DNA of 64,000 bases from Streptomyces cellulosae (lineage in GTDB: Bacteria > Actinomycetota > Actinomycetes > Streptomycetales > Streptomycetaceae): NCBI GenBank assembly GCA_014655195.1, contig BNBH01000006.1, positions 28,097 through 92,096 on the forward strand. The letters are read 5' to 3'. Below, piece by piece: positions 27,000 through 35,930 of the stretch. A model generated the notes under the pieces. It was not told the DNA's origin. It was given only the letters and a program-made list of their open reading frames with translations, and ran no database searches. Positions within the stretch are counted from its first letter, which is position 1; each line of letters opens with the position of its first letter. Both the position numbers and the translations under genes were made by a program.

Positions 27000-27533
27000 T
27001 CAGCCGACCGGCCAGCCCGCCACCAGGCTCCTCGCCGGCTTCTCCTCCTGCGGGCGCACCTGACCCTTGCGGATGACACCGCGCCACGCGCCGGACTCCT
27101 GGCCCACGCCTTCGATGAACTGCTTGAAACGGGCCAGCTCGGCCCGGATCAGCCGCGGCGTCACCGGCGACCGGTGCAGCAGATGCCGCCGGGTCGGGCG
27201 TGCCAGGGACCGCAGGCGCACCACGATCCGCGTGCGGTTCGGGGCGAGGGCGCGGAACTCGACCTCGCCCCGGTGCCCGGCCCAGCGGCCGAGGCCCTGC
27301 CAGGCGATCAGCTCGTCGGGATGCTGCTCGACGACCTCCGCCATGAGCGTCCAGGTCGCCCAGCCGGTGCCGATCTCCCACCGGGTGAGGTTCGGGCGGA
27401 GCTGCTCGACCCCCTTCACCCAGCGCATGAAACGCGGGAAGGTCTTGAACTGGGTCCACTGGTTGTAGGCGGTGTGCACGGGAACGGCGACCTCGATCGC
27501 CTCTTCGACGGACTGCGCGGATGCTCCAGGCAT
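27000..27533 (-). CDS. SRPBCC (polyketide cyclase/dehydrase-like) protein
   Basis: A 177-residue START/SRPBCC-fold protein. The conserved opening EVAVPVHTAYNQWTQFKTFPRFM is typical of the stress-linked cyclase/dehydrase group. It likely binds a small hydrophobic ligand; no catalytic residues can be named. The C-terminal half (arginine-rich, about 120-177) is longer and more basic than in its paralogue at 36876. Start: ATG 27533 (GGTGGGG upstream). It lies between the PhzF and hemerythrin genes on the same strand. Confidence 0.83.
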   Translation of the reverse strand: MPGASAQSVEEAIEVAVPVHTAYNQWTQFKTFPRFMRWVKGVEQLRPNLTRWEIGTGWATWTLMAEVVEQHPDELIAWQGLGRWAGHRGEVEFRALAPNRTRIVVRLRSLARPTRRHLLHRSPVTPRLIRAELARFKQFIEGVGQESGAWRGVIRKGQVRPQEEKPARSLVAGWPVG

Positions 27534-27627
27534 GGCCCCACCTGTCGGTTCGGGTTTCTTCCTCAGTGTGCCCCGCATGCCGCACCCCTACCACGCGTGT
27601 CCGCACGGCCGCCCGCCGCGCACGCCG

Positions 27628-28506
27628 TCAGCCGATGCGCACGCCCGCCCCGCCGACCCGCACCCGGGGGTCGCCCGCACGCAGCGTCACCGTGAGTTCG
27701 CCGGGGCGCCCCAGGTCCTCACCCTGACGCAGCGTGAGGACGGCGTCCTCGGGCACCAGCCCCAGCTCACGGGCGTACCCGCCGAACGCGGCGGCCGCCG
27801 CCCCCGTCGCCGGGTCCTCCACGACACCGCCCACCGGGAACGGGTCCCGCACGTGGAACAGCGTCGGCGACTCCCGCCACACCAGCTGCACGGTCGTCAG
27901 GTCCAGGCGGTGCATCAGCGCCTCCAGCCGTGCGAAGTCGTAGTCCAGGTCGGCCAGACGGGCGCGGGTGGCCGCCGCCAGCACCAGATGGCGGGCGCCT
28001 GCGTAGGCGATCCGCGGCGGGAAGGCCGGGTCGAGGTCGGCGGCGGGCCAGCCCAGCGCGGCCAGCGCCTCCGCCAGATCGGCGCCGTCCACGTCCTCGA
28101 CACGCGGTTCGACACTGGTGAGCGTGGCCCGCAGAGTGCCGTCCTCCGACGCCGTCACCTCCACCGGCACCGGCCCCGCCTGCGTCGCGAACAGCAGCGG
28201 CCCCGGGCCCTGACGCTCGGCGAGCGCGACGGCCGTCGCCACGGTCGCATGCCCGCAGAACGGCACCTCGGCCTTCGGACTGAAGTAGCGGATGCGGTAC
28301 GTCCGTCCCTCCGGGCCGTCCAGCCCCTCCGGCGGGGCGGTAAGGAAGGCGGACTCCGAGTACTCGAGCTGAGCTGCGACGGCGAGCATCTCCCCGTCGT
28401 CCAGGGCGCCGGCGTCCAGCACCACCCCGGCGGGGTTGCCGCCCGCGGGGTCGCCGGAGAAGGCGGTGTAGCGCAGCACCTCGGGCCGCGAACCGGTCGT
28501 AGTCAT
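27628..28506 (-). CDS. PhzF-family isomerase
   Basis: A 292-residue PhzF/DapF-fold protein with the catalytic glutamate in EYSESAF (about residue 50) and the substrate-loop motifs FCGHATVA and DPATGAAAAAF. The family includes trans-2,3-dihydro-3-hydroxyanthranilate isomerase and many isomerases of unknown substrate. No phenazine genes are present, so the phenazine role is not implied. Start: ATG at 28506. It is divergent from the FdhF/YdeP gene. Confidence 0.88.
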   Translation of the reverse strand: MTTTGSRPEVLRYTAFSGDPAGGNPAGVVLDAGALDDGEMLAVAAQLEYSESAFLTAPPEGLDGPEGRTYRIRYFSPKAEVPFCGHATVATAVALAERQGPGPLLFATQAGPVPVEVTASEDGTLRATLTSVEPRVEDVDGADLAEALAALGWPAADLDPAFPPRIAYAGARHLVLAAATRARLADLDYDFARLEALMHRLDLTTVQLVWRESPTLFHVRDPFPVGGVVEDPATGAAAAAFGGYARELGLVPEDAVLTLRQGEDLGRPGELTVTLRAGDPRVRVGGAGVRIG

Positions 28507-28688
28507 ACGTCCGACAACGCGGGCCGAGATCGTGATGTTCCGCCGGCCGCCGACGGGGAACCCGAGCCCCGCGCTTCCCCCCGGCCGCCGTGCGGCCGGG
28601 GCCACCCCATCGGCGGAAGATCATGTGGCCGCCCCCCGCCGGGAGCGTGAGACTGGAGGGCGTCCGCGTGTCCGGTGAAGGAGAGTCC

Positions 28689-31076
28689 ATGCCCGAGCGG
28701 CCCGACGACGGTTCCCAGGAACGGCTCACCGTGACACCGCCCAAGAAATGGGCCACGGGAGCGCCCGCGGTGATGCACGCGCTGGAGTACTCCCTCGAGC
28801 AGACCACCCCCGTACGCACCGGGCGGACGCTGCTGACCATGAACCAGGTCGGCGGCATCGACTGCCCCGGCTGCGCCTGGGCCGACCCGGCCCCGGGGGA
28901 GCGGCATCGCAACGAGTACTGCGAGAACGGCGCCAAGCACATCAACGACGAGGCGACCACCCGCCGGATCGGCCGCGACTTCTTCCGCGAGCACCCGGTG
29001 TCCGAGCTCGCCCGCCGCTCCGACAAATGGCTCAACGACCAGGGCCGGCTCACCGAACCCATGGTCAAGCGGCCCGACTCGGACCACTACGAACCGATCA
29101 GCTGGCACGACGCGTTCGGACTGCTCGCCGAGGAACTCACCTCACTGGACTCGCCCGACGAGGCCGCTTTCTATACCTCGGGCCGCGCCAGCAACGAAGC
29201 CGCCTTCGTGCTCCAGCTGTTCGCCCGCGCCTTCGGCACCAACAACCTGCCGGACTGCAGCAACCTGTGCCACGAGTCCAGCGGTTACGCCCTCCACGAG
29301 ACCCTCGGCACCGGCAAGGGCACGGTCAGCCTGGAGGACATGCACCACGCCGACCTCATCTTCGTCGTGGGGCAGAACCCCGGCTCCAACCACCCCCGCC
29401 AGCTCTCCGCCCTGGAGGAGGCCAAGCGCAACGGCGCCCGCATCATCGCCGTCAACCCGCTGCCCGAGGCCGGGCTGCTGCGCTTCAAGAACCCGCAGAA
29501 GCCGCGCGGCATCATCGGCCGCGGCACCACCATCGCCGACCGCTTCCTGCAGATCCGCGTCGGCGGCGACCTCGCCCTGTTCCAAGGCCTCAACCGGCTG
29601 CTCCTGGAGGCCGAGGACGCCCGCCCCGGCACCGTCCTCGACCACGACTACATCCGCGACAACACCGAGGGCTTCGAGGCGTTCGCCCGGCACATCCGCT
29701 CCGTCGACTGGGACGACATCCTCGCCGCCACCGGCCTCACCCGCGAGGAGATCGAGCAGGTCCGCGACGAGGTGCTGCGCTCCGAACGCGTCATCGTCTG
29801 CTGGGCGATGGGCATCACCCAGCACAAGCACGCGGTGCCCACCATCCGAGAGTTCGTCAACTTCCTCATGCTGCGCGGCAATCTGGGCCGGGCGGGCGCC
29901 GGAGCCTGCCCCGTGCGCGGACACAGCAACGTGCAGGGCGACCGCACCATGGGCATCTGGGAGCAGATGCCCGACTCCTTCCTCGACTCCCTGCAGAAGG
30001 AGTTCGGCTTCGATCCGCCCCGCCACCACGGACTCGACTCCGTGAACGCCATCCGCGCGATGCTCGAGGGCCGCGTCAAGTTCTTCCTCTCCCTCGCGGG
30101 CAACTTCGTCCGCGCCGCGCCCGACAGCATGGTCACCGAGGAGGCCATGCGAGCCTGCCGGCTCACCGCCCACATCTCCACCAAGCTCAACCGCACGCAC
30201 ACCGTCTGCGGCCGCACGGCGCTGATCCTGCCGACCCTCGGCCGCACCGAACGGGACGTGCAGTCCAGCGGCGAGCAGTTCGTCACCGTGGAGAACTCGA
30301 TGAGCGAGGTCCACACCTCCCGCGGACGCCTCCAGCCGGCCTCCTCGCTGCTGCTCAGCGAGGTCGCCATCCTCTGCCGCCTCGCCCACCGCACCCTCGC
30401 CGGGCGCGGCCCCGACATCCCCTGGGGTGTCTTCGAATCGGACTACGGCGAGATCCGCGACCGCATCGCCAACGTCGTCCCGGGTTTCCACGACTTCAAC
30501 CGGCGCGTCACGCGCCCCGGCGGCATCCGGCTGCCCAACGCCGTCAACGAGGGCGTGTTCCACACCGAGGTCGGCAAGGCGCGGTTCACCCGCAACGAGC
30601 ACGAGGCGCCCAGCGTCCCCGACGGCCACCTGCTGCTGCAGACGCTGCGCTCCCACGACCAGTGGAACACCGTGCCCTACACGGACAACGACCGCTACCG
30701 GGGCATCCACGGCAGCAGGCGCGTCGTCCTCGTCAACCCCGACGACCTCACCGCGCTGGGCCTCGCCGACGGGGACCGCGTCGACCTGGTCGGGGTGTGG
30801 AAGGACGGCGCGGAGCGGCGCGCGGACGGCTTCACGATCGTCGCGTACCCGACGAAGACCGGGACGGCGGCCGCCTACTACCCGGAGACCAACGTCCTGG
30901 TGCCCCTGGACAGCGTCGCCGACGTCAGCAACCAGCCCGCCTCCAAGAGCGTCATCGTGCGTCTGGAGCCCGCGCCCCGGCCCGGCCCCGGTCTCCGTGC
31001 CCGGCTGACCGTGCGGCGGAGCGCCACGCGCCGCAGGATGGGAACCAGGGGGCCGGCGACCCGGGAGGTGCGGTGA
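28689..31076 (+). CDS. FdhF/YdeP family molybdopterin oxidoreductase
   Basis: A 795-residue bis-MGD oxidoreductase of the YdeP type. The Fe-S region has DCPGCAW and EYCENGAKH, fewer cysteines than the classic formate dehydrogenase set. GTNNLPDCSNLCHE and the VVGQNPGSNHPR dinucleotide loops follow, and a C-terminal aspartate-decarboxylase-like domain lies at about 680-780. There is no signal peptide, so it is cytoplasmic. E. coli YdeP is linked to acid resistance; the substrate is unknown. Start: ATG with GAAGGAG 5-6 nt upstream. The stop overlaps the next gene (TGATG), which implies co-expression with the repeat protein. Confidence 0.92.
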   Translation: MPERPDDGSQERLTVTPPKKWATGAPAVMHALEYSLEQTTPVRTGRTLLTMNQVGGIDCPGCAWADPAPGERHRNEYCENGAKHINDEATTRRIGRDFFREHPVSELARRSDKWLNDQGRLTEPMVKRPDSDHYEPISWHDAFGLLAEELTSLDSPDEAAFYTSGRASNEAAFVLQLFARAFGTNNLPDCSNLCHESSGYALHETLGTGKGTVSLEDMHHADLIFVVGQNPGSNHPRQLSALEEAKRNGARIIAVNPLPEAGLLRFKNPQKPRGIIGRGTTIADRFLQIRVGGDLALFQGLNRLLLEAEDARPGTVLDHDYIRDNTEGFEAFARHIRSVDWDDILAATGLTREEIEQVRDEVLRSERVIVCWAMGITQHKHAVPTIREFVNFLMLRGNLGRAGAGACPVRGHSNVQGDRTMGIWEQMPDSFLDSLQKEFGFDPPRHHGLDSVNAIRAMLEGRVKFFLSLAGNFVRAAPDSMVTEEAMRACRLTAHISTKLNRTHTVCGRTALILPTLGRTERDVQSSGEQFVTVENSMSEVHTSRGRLQPASSLLLSEVAILCRLAHRTLAGRGPDIPWGVFESDYGEIRDRIANVVPGFHDFNRRVTRPGGIRLPNAVNEGVFHTEVGKARFTRNEHEAPSVPDGHLLLQTLRSHDQWNTVPYTDNDRYRGIHGSRRVVLVNPDDLTALGLADGDRVDLVGVWKDGAERRADGFTIVAYPTKTGTAAAYYPETNVLVPLDSVADVSNQPASKSVIVRLEPAPRPGPGLRARLTVRRSATRRRMGTRGPATREVR

Positions 31077-32185
31077 TGGGCGGCAACGCCGACGACACCG
31101 AGTACGACACCGAGAACGGCGAAACCGAGTACGGCTCCGAGAACGGCGACTTCGAGCGCGGTGACTCCGAGGACGGCGTCGCCGAGGTCGAGGAGGTCCA
31201 CGGGGCGGGTGACGAGGAGACCGTCCCGCGGACCCCGGCCACCCCCACGGACACGGACGTGTTCCTCGACGTCCCGCTGCTCAAGGTCGACGAGATCGAC
31301 CTGGACGTCGAGGATCTCCGCGCCCATGTGTCGCTCCAGGCCGAGGTGCTCGACCTGCTGAGACTCAGCGTCGGCGCGGACGTCTCCCTCGGCCGGGTGC
31401 ACCTGGGCATCTCGGGGGTGGAGGCCCAGGCGCAGCTCAGGGTGCGGCTCGACAACGTGGCCGTGATCGTCAACCGGGTGCTCACCACCGTGGACCGCAA
31501 CCCGGAGATCCTCACCGAGCTGGCCCGGGGCGTGAGCGCCGCCGTGAGGGACGTCGGCGGCGGAGCCCGCCAGGCCGTGGGCGCGGTGGGCGAGGGCGCC
31601 GGACAGGCCGTCCAGGACGTCGGAGCGGGCGCGGGCGGCGCGGTCCGCGACGTGGGGCGCGGCGCGGGCGGAGCCGTCGAGGAGGTCGGCCGGGGCGCCG
31701 GGGGCGCGGTGCGGGACGTGGGCGCGGGGGCCGGAGGTGCCGTGCGGGATGTCGGTGCGGGGGCCGGAGGTGCCGTGCAGGATGTGGGCGCCGGTGCCGG
31801 CGGAGCCGTACGTGACGTCGGCGCGGGCACTGGGGAGGCTGTTCAGGGCGTCGGCGGTGTCGCGGAGGGTGTCGGACGCGGAGCCGGGGCGGCCGTGGAA
31901 GAGGCCGGCGGGGGAGCGGGACGTACCGTCGAGGGTGTCGGCGCGGAGGCCGGTCAGGTCGTCGCGGGTGCGGCGGAGACCGCCACCGGGGCGGCCGGAC
32001 AGGTCGCCGACACGGCGGGCCGAGCGGCGGCACCGGCCCGTAAGGCGACCCGGTCGGCCGCGAAGAAGCGTACGGCCGCCGAGGGCGCCACCCGCAAACG
32101 CCGGGTGCGCGGCGAGGACGGCAAGCTGCCCCCGCGGCCGGCCCGCAGGCGCGCGCCCGCGGAGGAAGCCGAAGAGCCGCCCTGA
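31076..32185 (+). CDS. Glycine-rich undecad-repeat protein
   Basis: A 369-residue protein in four parts. Residues 1-60 are acidic and low-complexity. About 61-146 is a compact Leu/Val/Asp-rich domain (DVPLLKVDEIDLDVEDL, RVRLDNVAVIV). Residues 156-265 hold ten tandem 11-residue units of the form A-V-x-D-V-G-x-G-A-G-G, with four looser units at 273-316. Residues 322-361 are Lys/Arg/Ala-rich, like a histone H1 tail. Similar domain plus repeat proteins occur in other actinobacteria, but I know no function. The undecad period recalls LEA-type and lipid-binding helices; that is inference. It overlaps the FdhF stop and is followed 6 nt later by a 78-aa ORF. Confidence 0.85.
   Translation: MGGNADDTEYDTENGETEYGSENGDFERGDSEDGVAEVEEVHGAGDEETVPRTPATPTDTDVFLDVPLLKVDEIDLDVEDLRAHVSLQAEVLDLLRLSVGADVSLGRVHLGISGVEAQAQLRVRLDNVAVIVNRVLTTVDRNPEILTELARGVSAAVRDVGGGARQAVGAVGEGAGQAVQDVGAGAGGAVRDVGRGAGGAVEEVGRGAGGAVRDVGAGAGGAVRDVGAGAGGAVQDVGAGAGGAVRDVGAGTGEAVQGVGGVAEGVGRGAGAAVEEAGGGAGRTVEGVGAEAGQVVAGAAETATGAAGQVADTAGRAAAPARKATRSAAKKRTAAEGATRKRRVRGEDGKLPPRPARRRAPAEEAEEPP
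31541..31870 (+). repeat. Ten 33-bp in-frame tandem repeats
   Basis: Ten consecutive 33-bp units encode the 11-residue repeats of the overlapping protein. Neighbouring copies around 31706-31804 are nearly identical in DNA, which suggests recent unit gain by slippage or recombination. Copy number may vary between strains. Confidence 0.85.
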
Positions 32186-32191
32186 ACGCCC

Positions 32192-32428
32192 GTGACGGCA
32201 GAGTCTGGGAAGGACATCACCTTCCACTCCACGGTTCACGCCGACCGCCTCCGGTTCAGGGAGCCACCTCGAACGGCCGTCCGCTTCCCAGGTGCGGACG
32301 AGCGCACGTCGGTGAGCCGGAGCGACCGCACGAACCTTCCGGACACGGTCGAGCCGGACGTGGACTACCGCGACGTCACGGTCCACTACCGCCTGGAGAC
32401 GTCCCTGCGCGAGCCTTCGCCCAACTGA
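32192..32428 (+). CDS. Hypothetical protein, 78 aa
   Basis: A 78-residue soluble protein with FHSTVHADRLRF, a central AVRFPGADER and a DVDYRDVTVHYRLET C-terminal part that looks like conserved beta-strands. I have an impression of similar small proteins in other Streptomyces, without known function. GTG 32192 lies 6 nt after the stop of the repeat protein, with no clear ribosome binding site of its own, so it would depend on coupling. A hairpin terminator follows. Confidence 0.55.
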   Translation: MTAESGKDITFHSTVHADRLRFREPPRTAVRFPGADERTSVSRSDRTNLPDTVEPDVDYRDVTVHYRLETSLREPSPN

Positions 32429-32460
32429 CCGGGACGGCGGCCTCAACCAGCTCTGACCAC

Positions 32461-32488
32461 CGCCCGGTTCGGGCGTACGAACCGGGCG
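32461..32488. terminator. Perfect 11-bp hairpin between convergent genes
   Basis: CGCCCGGTTCG (32461-32471) and CGAACCGGGCG (32478-32488) form a perfect stem with a 6-nt loop, between the 78-aa ORF and the convergent SDR gene. It should terminate both. Confidence 0.8.
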
Positions 32489-32526
32489 GGCCCGCCGCGG
32501 TCGGCGGACCGCCCCGTCCTCGGGGA

Positions 32527-33390
32527 TCACGCGGCGGCGGGGTGGTCCGTCGCCGGGGCCGTCGCGACCGTGGCGTCCAGGTTGTCCCGCAGGGCCTGCA
32601 CCTTGGCGGTGGCGTAGGCGTGCGAGTCGCTGCCCAGCAGCTGGCGCAGCGGGCCCTCGCCGGTGACGACACGCTCGATCACGGCGGCCGCGCCCTTCAC
32701 CGGGTCGCCGAGCTGCTTGCCCTGGAGCTCCAGGTGCTGGGCGACCATCTCGCGGATCGCCGGGTAGTGCCCGGTCGTGGTCTCCGGCAGGGCCAGGGAG
32801 TCACGGGTGAGGAAGTCCGTGCGGAAGTAGCCCGGTTCCACGATCGTGACGTCGACGCCGAAGCCGGCGACCTCCGCCGCGAGGGCCTCGCTGAGCCCCT
32901 CCAGGGCGAACTTGCCCGCGCAGTAGAGGGCCCAGCCGGGCACGGCCGTCAGGCCGAGGACGGAGGAGACGTTGACGATGTGGCCGCCGCGCTGCTCGCG
33001 CAGGACGGGGATCGCGGCGCGCAGCACGTTCCACACGCCGACGACCTGCACGTCGAGCATGTCGCGCACGTCCCGCTCGCCGGTCTCCTCGACGGCGGCG
33101 AGGTAGCCGTAGCCGGCGTTGTTGACGACGACGTCCAGGCCGCCGAAGCGCTCGGTGGTCTTCCGTACGGCGGCCGCCACCTGCTCCTCGTCGCGCAGGT
33201 CGACGGTGAGGGGCAGCAGCCGGGAGGTGTCGACGCCGTCGCCGAGGGCCGCCAGCAGCCGCTCGGTGGACCGGGTGGTCGCGGTGACCGCGTCGCCGCG
33301 CCCCAGCAGCTGCCTGACCAGGTCCAGTCCCAGGCCGCGGGAGGTGCCGGTGACGAACCAGGTGGCGGGTCGGTCGGTGGGGTGGGCCAT
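32527..33390 (-). CDS. Short-chain dehydrogenase/reductase
   Basis: A 287-residue classical SDR: cofactor loop TGTSRGLG (residues 15-22), NNAG motif, catalytic Ser in VNVSSVLG and YCAGK as the Tyr-x-x-x-Lys pair (about residues 155-159). It belongs to the group of oxidoreductases acting on unknown carbonyl compounds. Start: ATG 33390. It is divergent from the XRE-type regulator gene at 33572, a pairing often seen in Streptomyces, so the regulator probably controls it. Confidence 0.9.
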   Translation of the reverse strand: MAHPTDRPATWFVTGTSRGLGLDLVRQLLGRGDAVTATTRSTERLLAALGDGVDTSRLLPLTVDLRDEEQVAAAVRKTTERFGGLDVVVNNAGYGYLAAVEETGERDVRDMLDVQVVGVWNVLRAAIPVLREQRGGHIVNVSSVLGLTAVPGWALYCAGKFALEGLSEALAAEVAGFGVDVTIVEPGYFRTDFLTRDSLALPETTTGHYPAIREMVAQHLELQGKQLGDPVKGAAAVIERVVTGEGPLRQLLGSDSHAYATAKVQALRDNLDATVATAPATDHPAAA

Positions 33391-33571
33391 GATGCTCAGT
33401 CCTCGTGTGTGGGAGAGGGGTCCGGATCCGCTCCTCGCGGCCGGTGACTCCAGAGTGGGCCGCGGATCCACGCCGTGGGCCGCCATACCGGGCCCCGCGG
33501 GGACCCGGTCGCGGCAACCCAGGACTCGGAGGGCCAGGTGGCGCGGAACCCGATGAGCCACACTGGGAGAC

Positions 33572-34435
33572 GTGACCGGGACGAACCGTGAACTCGCCGA
33601 CTTCCTGCGCAGGGCGCGGGCCCAGGTCGACCCCGCGCGGGCGGGCCTCCCGCCCGACAGCCGGGTCCGCCGCGTGCCGGGGCTGCGCCGCGAGGAGGTC
33701 GCCCTGCTCGCCGGGGTGTCCACCGACTACTACACCCGGCTCGAGCAGGGTCGCCGTATCACCCCGTCGCCCGCCGTCGTCGAGGCACTCGGACGCGCCC
33801 TCGACCTCGACGAGGCCGGCCGGGCCCACCTCCAGGACCTCTTCGGCCTCACCGCGGCCTCCGCGCGCGGCCCCCGGCGTCCGCCCGCCGTGCAGCGGCT
33901 GCGCCCCGGACTGCACCAGCTGATCGACGCCCTCGACGGCGAACCCGCGCTGGTCCTGGGCCGGCGCACCGACATCCTCGCCGCCAACCGCATGGCGCGC
34001 GCCCTCTTCGCCGACTTCGAGCGCAAGCCGCGCCCGGAGCGCAACTACGCGCGCTGGATGTTCCTCGACGAGGCGGCCCGCGACCTCTTCACCGACTGGG
34101 AGGACCAGGCCCGCACCGCGGTGGAGAGCCTGCGCCTCGAAGTGGGCCGCGACCCCCACGACCGCGCCACCAGCGAGCTGGTCGCCCAACTGCGCGAGCG
34201 GAGCGCCGATTTCGACCGCTGGTGGGAACAGCACCGCGTCCACCAGCGCACCCACGGCTCCAAGCGCCTGCGCCACCCGGTCGTCGGGGACCTGACCGTC
34301 GAGTACGAGACCCTCACCCTGCCGGGCGACCCGGACACGACCCTCTTCGTCTACACCTGCGAGCCGGGCTCACCGTCCCGGCGGGCGCTGGACCTCCTGG
34401 CCAGCTGGACCCTCACGGGCCCGTCCGGGGGCTGA
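33572..34435 (+). CDS. XRE-family regulator with MmyB-like ligand domain
   Basis: A 287-residue regulator. The N-terminal helix-turn-helix (about 8-75) includes RVPGLRREEVALLAGVSTDYYTRLEQGR, the hallmark of this group. The C-terminal MmyB-like PAS domain (about 105-280) may bind a fatty acid or similar ligand. It is divergent from the SDR gene. A 7-bp inverted repeat (GGCTGAA...TTCAGCC, 34430-34449) covers its stop codon and may act as a weak terminator. Confidence 0.93.
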   Translation: MTGTNRELADFLRRARAQVDPARAGLPPDSRVRRVPGLRREEVALLAGVSTDYYTRLEQGRRITPSPAVVEALGRALDLDEAGRAHLQDLFGLTAASARGPRRPPAVQRLRPGLHQLIDALDGEPALVLGRRTDILAANRMARALFADFERKPRPERNYARWMFLDEAARDLFTDWEDQARTAVESLRLEVGRDPHDRATSELVAQLRERSADFDRWWEQHRVHQRTHGSKRLRHPVVGDLTVEYETLTLPGDPDTTLFVYTCEPGSPSRRALDLLASWTLTGPSGG

Positions 34436-34559
34436 ACCGACCTTCAGCCGGGGGGCCGGGTAGCGCTGGGGGTACCCCGGTTCGGGGGTTGGCATGACTG
34501 ACTCCGAGGTGTCGGCACCGGCATCGTTCCTGGTACCGATCCACGGAGAAGGAGTGCCG

Positions 34560-35717
34560 GTGCCACGGAACAAGAAGTCCGTCCTGCGCGGAAGTCTGCT
34601 CGTCCTCGCGGCCGCGGGGCTGCTGAGCACCACGGTCACGGGCGCCGCGGAAGCGGATCCGCCCTCGCGCTCGCCCCTCCAGCGGAGCCTCGAACGGCTC
34701 GTGGAGGAACAGAAGTTCCCCGCCGCGCTCGCCTGGAGCAGTAAGGACGGGCGTACGACCTCGCTGGTCGCGGGCTCCTCGCGGCTGGGCCGCCAGGTGC
34801 CGGTTCCGCGCGACGGCCAGGTCCGTGCGGGCAGCAACACCAAGACCTTCACCGCCGTCGTGGTGCTCCAACTGGTCGCCGAGGGCAAGGTCCGACTGGA
34901 CGCTCCCGTCGAGCGCTGTCTTCCGGGCCTCGTACGGGGCAAAGGCATCGACGCCCGGAAGATCACCGTCCGGCACCTGCTGCAGCACACCAGCGGGCTG
35001 CCCAACTACACCGAGCACATAGGGCTGGAGCACTTCGAGAAGGTCCAGCACCGCTTCTTCCACCCGCACGACCTGCTCGCGGCGGCCCTGGCCCACCCGG
35101 CGAAGTTCGCCCCCGGCGCCAAGTGGGAGTACAGCAACACCAATTACCTGCTCGCGGGACTGATCGTCGAGCGGGTGACGGGACGCCCGGTGCAGGAGGA
35201 GATCACCGAACGCGTCATCAACAAGGCGCGCCTGCGCCACACCTACTGGCCCCAGCCCGGCGACCGGAGCATCAGCGGACCGCACCCGCACGGCTACGCC
35301 CTCGCCCGCCTCGACGACGACCGCGTGATCGACGCGACCGAGATGGACCCCTCCTGGGGCGGCGCGGCCGGGCAGCTGATCTCCACCCCGAGCGACCTGG
35401 CCCGCTTCACCCGCGCCCTGCTCGACGGCAGGCTCCTGCCGCCCGAGCAGCTGGCGGAGATGCGCGAGACGGTCCCCGCCCCCGTGCTGCCGGGGTGGCG
35501 CTACGGACTGGGCGTCGCCAGCATCCCGCTGAGCTGCGGCGGCGTGTACTGGGGTCACGGCGGGGACATCGACGGCTACGAGACCCGCGGCGGCGCCACG
35601 GACGACGGCCGCTCCGTCGGCCTGGCCGTGACCGCGCTGCCGGGGACGTTCGGCGGCGACGACGAGAAGGCGGCGCTGGCGGTGATGGACGCCGTGGACA
35701 CGGCGTTCTGCGAGTGA
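34560..35717 (+). CDS. Secreted serine hydrolase (class C beta-lactamase / DD-peptidase fold)
   Basis: A 385-residue exported hydrolase. The signal peptide is residues 1-29 (SVLRGSLLVLAAAGLLS). The catalytic SxxK is in GSNTKTF (about residue 95), and YSN (about 193) is the second motif. The HGG segment near the C-terminus is the third. It is a D-alanyl-D-alanine carboxypeptidase, esterase or beta-lactamase-like enzyme. GTG 34560 is chosen because GAGAAGGAG lies 5 nt upstream and it gives a proper signal peptide. A paralogous enzyme is at 61864-63039. Confidence 0.9.
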   Translation: MPRNKKSVLRGSLLVLAAAGLLSTTVTGAAEADPPSRSPLQRSLERLVEEQKFPAALAWSSKDGRTTSLVAGSSRLGRQVPVPRDGQVRAGSNTKTFTAVVVLQLVAEGKVRLDAPVERCLPGLVRGKGIDARKITVRHLLQHTSGLPNYTEHIGLEHFEKVQHRFFHPHDLLAAALAHPAKFAPGAKWEYSNTNYLLAGLIVERVTGRPVQEEITERVINKARLRHTYWPQPGDRSISGPHPHGYALARLDDDRVIDATEMDPSWGGAAGQLISTPSDLARFTRALLDGRLLPPEQLAEMRETVPAPVLPGWRYGLGVASIPLSCGGVYWGHGGDIDGYETRGGATDDGRSVGLAVTALPGTFGGDDEKAALAVMDAVDTAFCE

Positions 35718-35930
35718 GACAGCCTTCCGGGGCGCTAATGGGGAGTGCTCCCCGGTTCCCTGGTAGGGCACCGCACGCGGATGAGCCGCGGCACGGGCAG
35801 GCTACGAGCAGGCCCTCCGGGTCGTCGCCGAGGTGGCCGCCACCTGGGGTCACCGAGGGGACCCGCCTGACACCCGCGCCGTACCGAAACGCGGTCGCAG
35901 CACCGCGCCTCCTTCGGCACACTCGACCCG

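Noticed and set aside
28748..31075. Plus-strand frame upstream of the undecad-repeat gene
   Set aside because: It is an out-of-frame read of the FdhF/YdeP gene; only the part from 31076 on is real.
31541..31870. CRISPR-like or satellite repeat array
   Set aside because: Units are contiguous, in frame and encode a regular 11-residue motif, with no spacers; this is protein repeat, not CRISPR.
35775..35900. Short coding-like stretch (YEQALRVVAEVAATWG) before the nucleotidyltransferase gene
   Set aside because: It could be the end of a decayed gene, but it has no start, no stop in a sensible place and no recognisable family.
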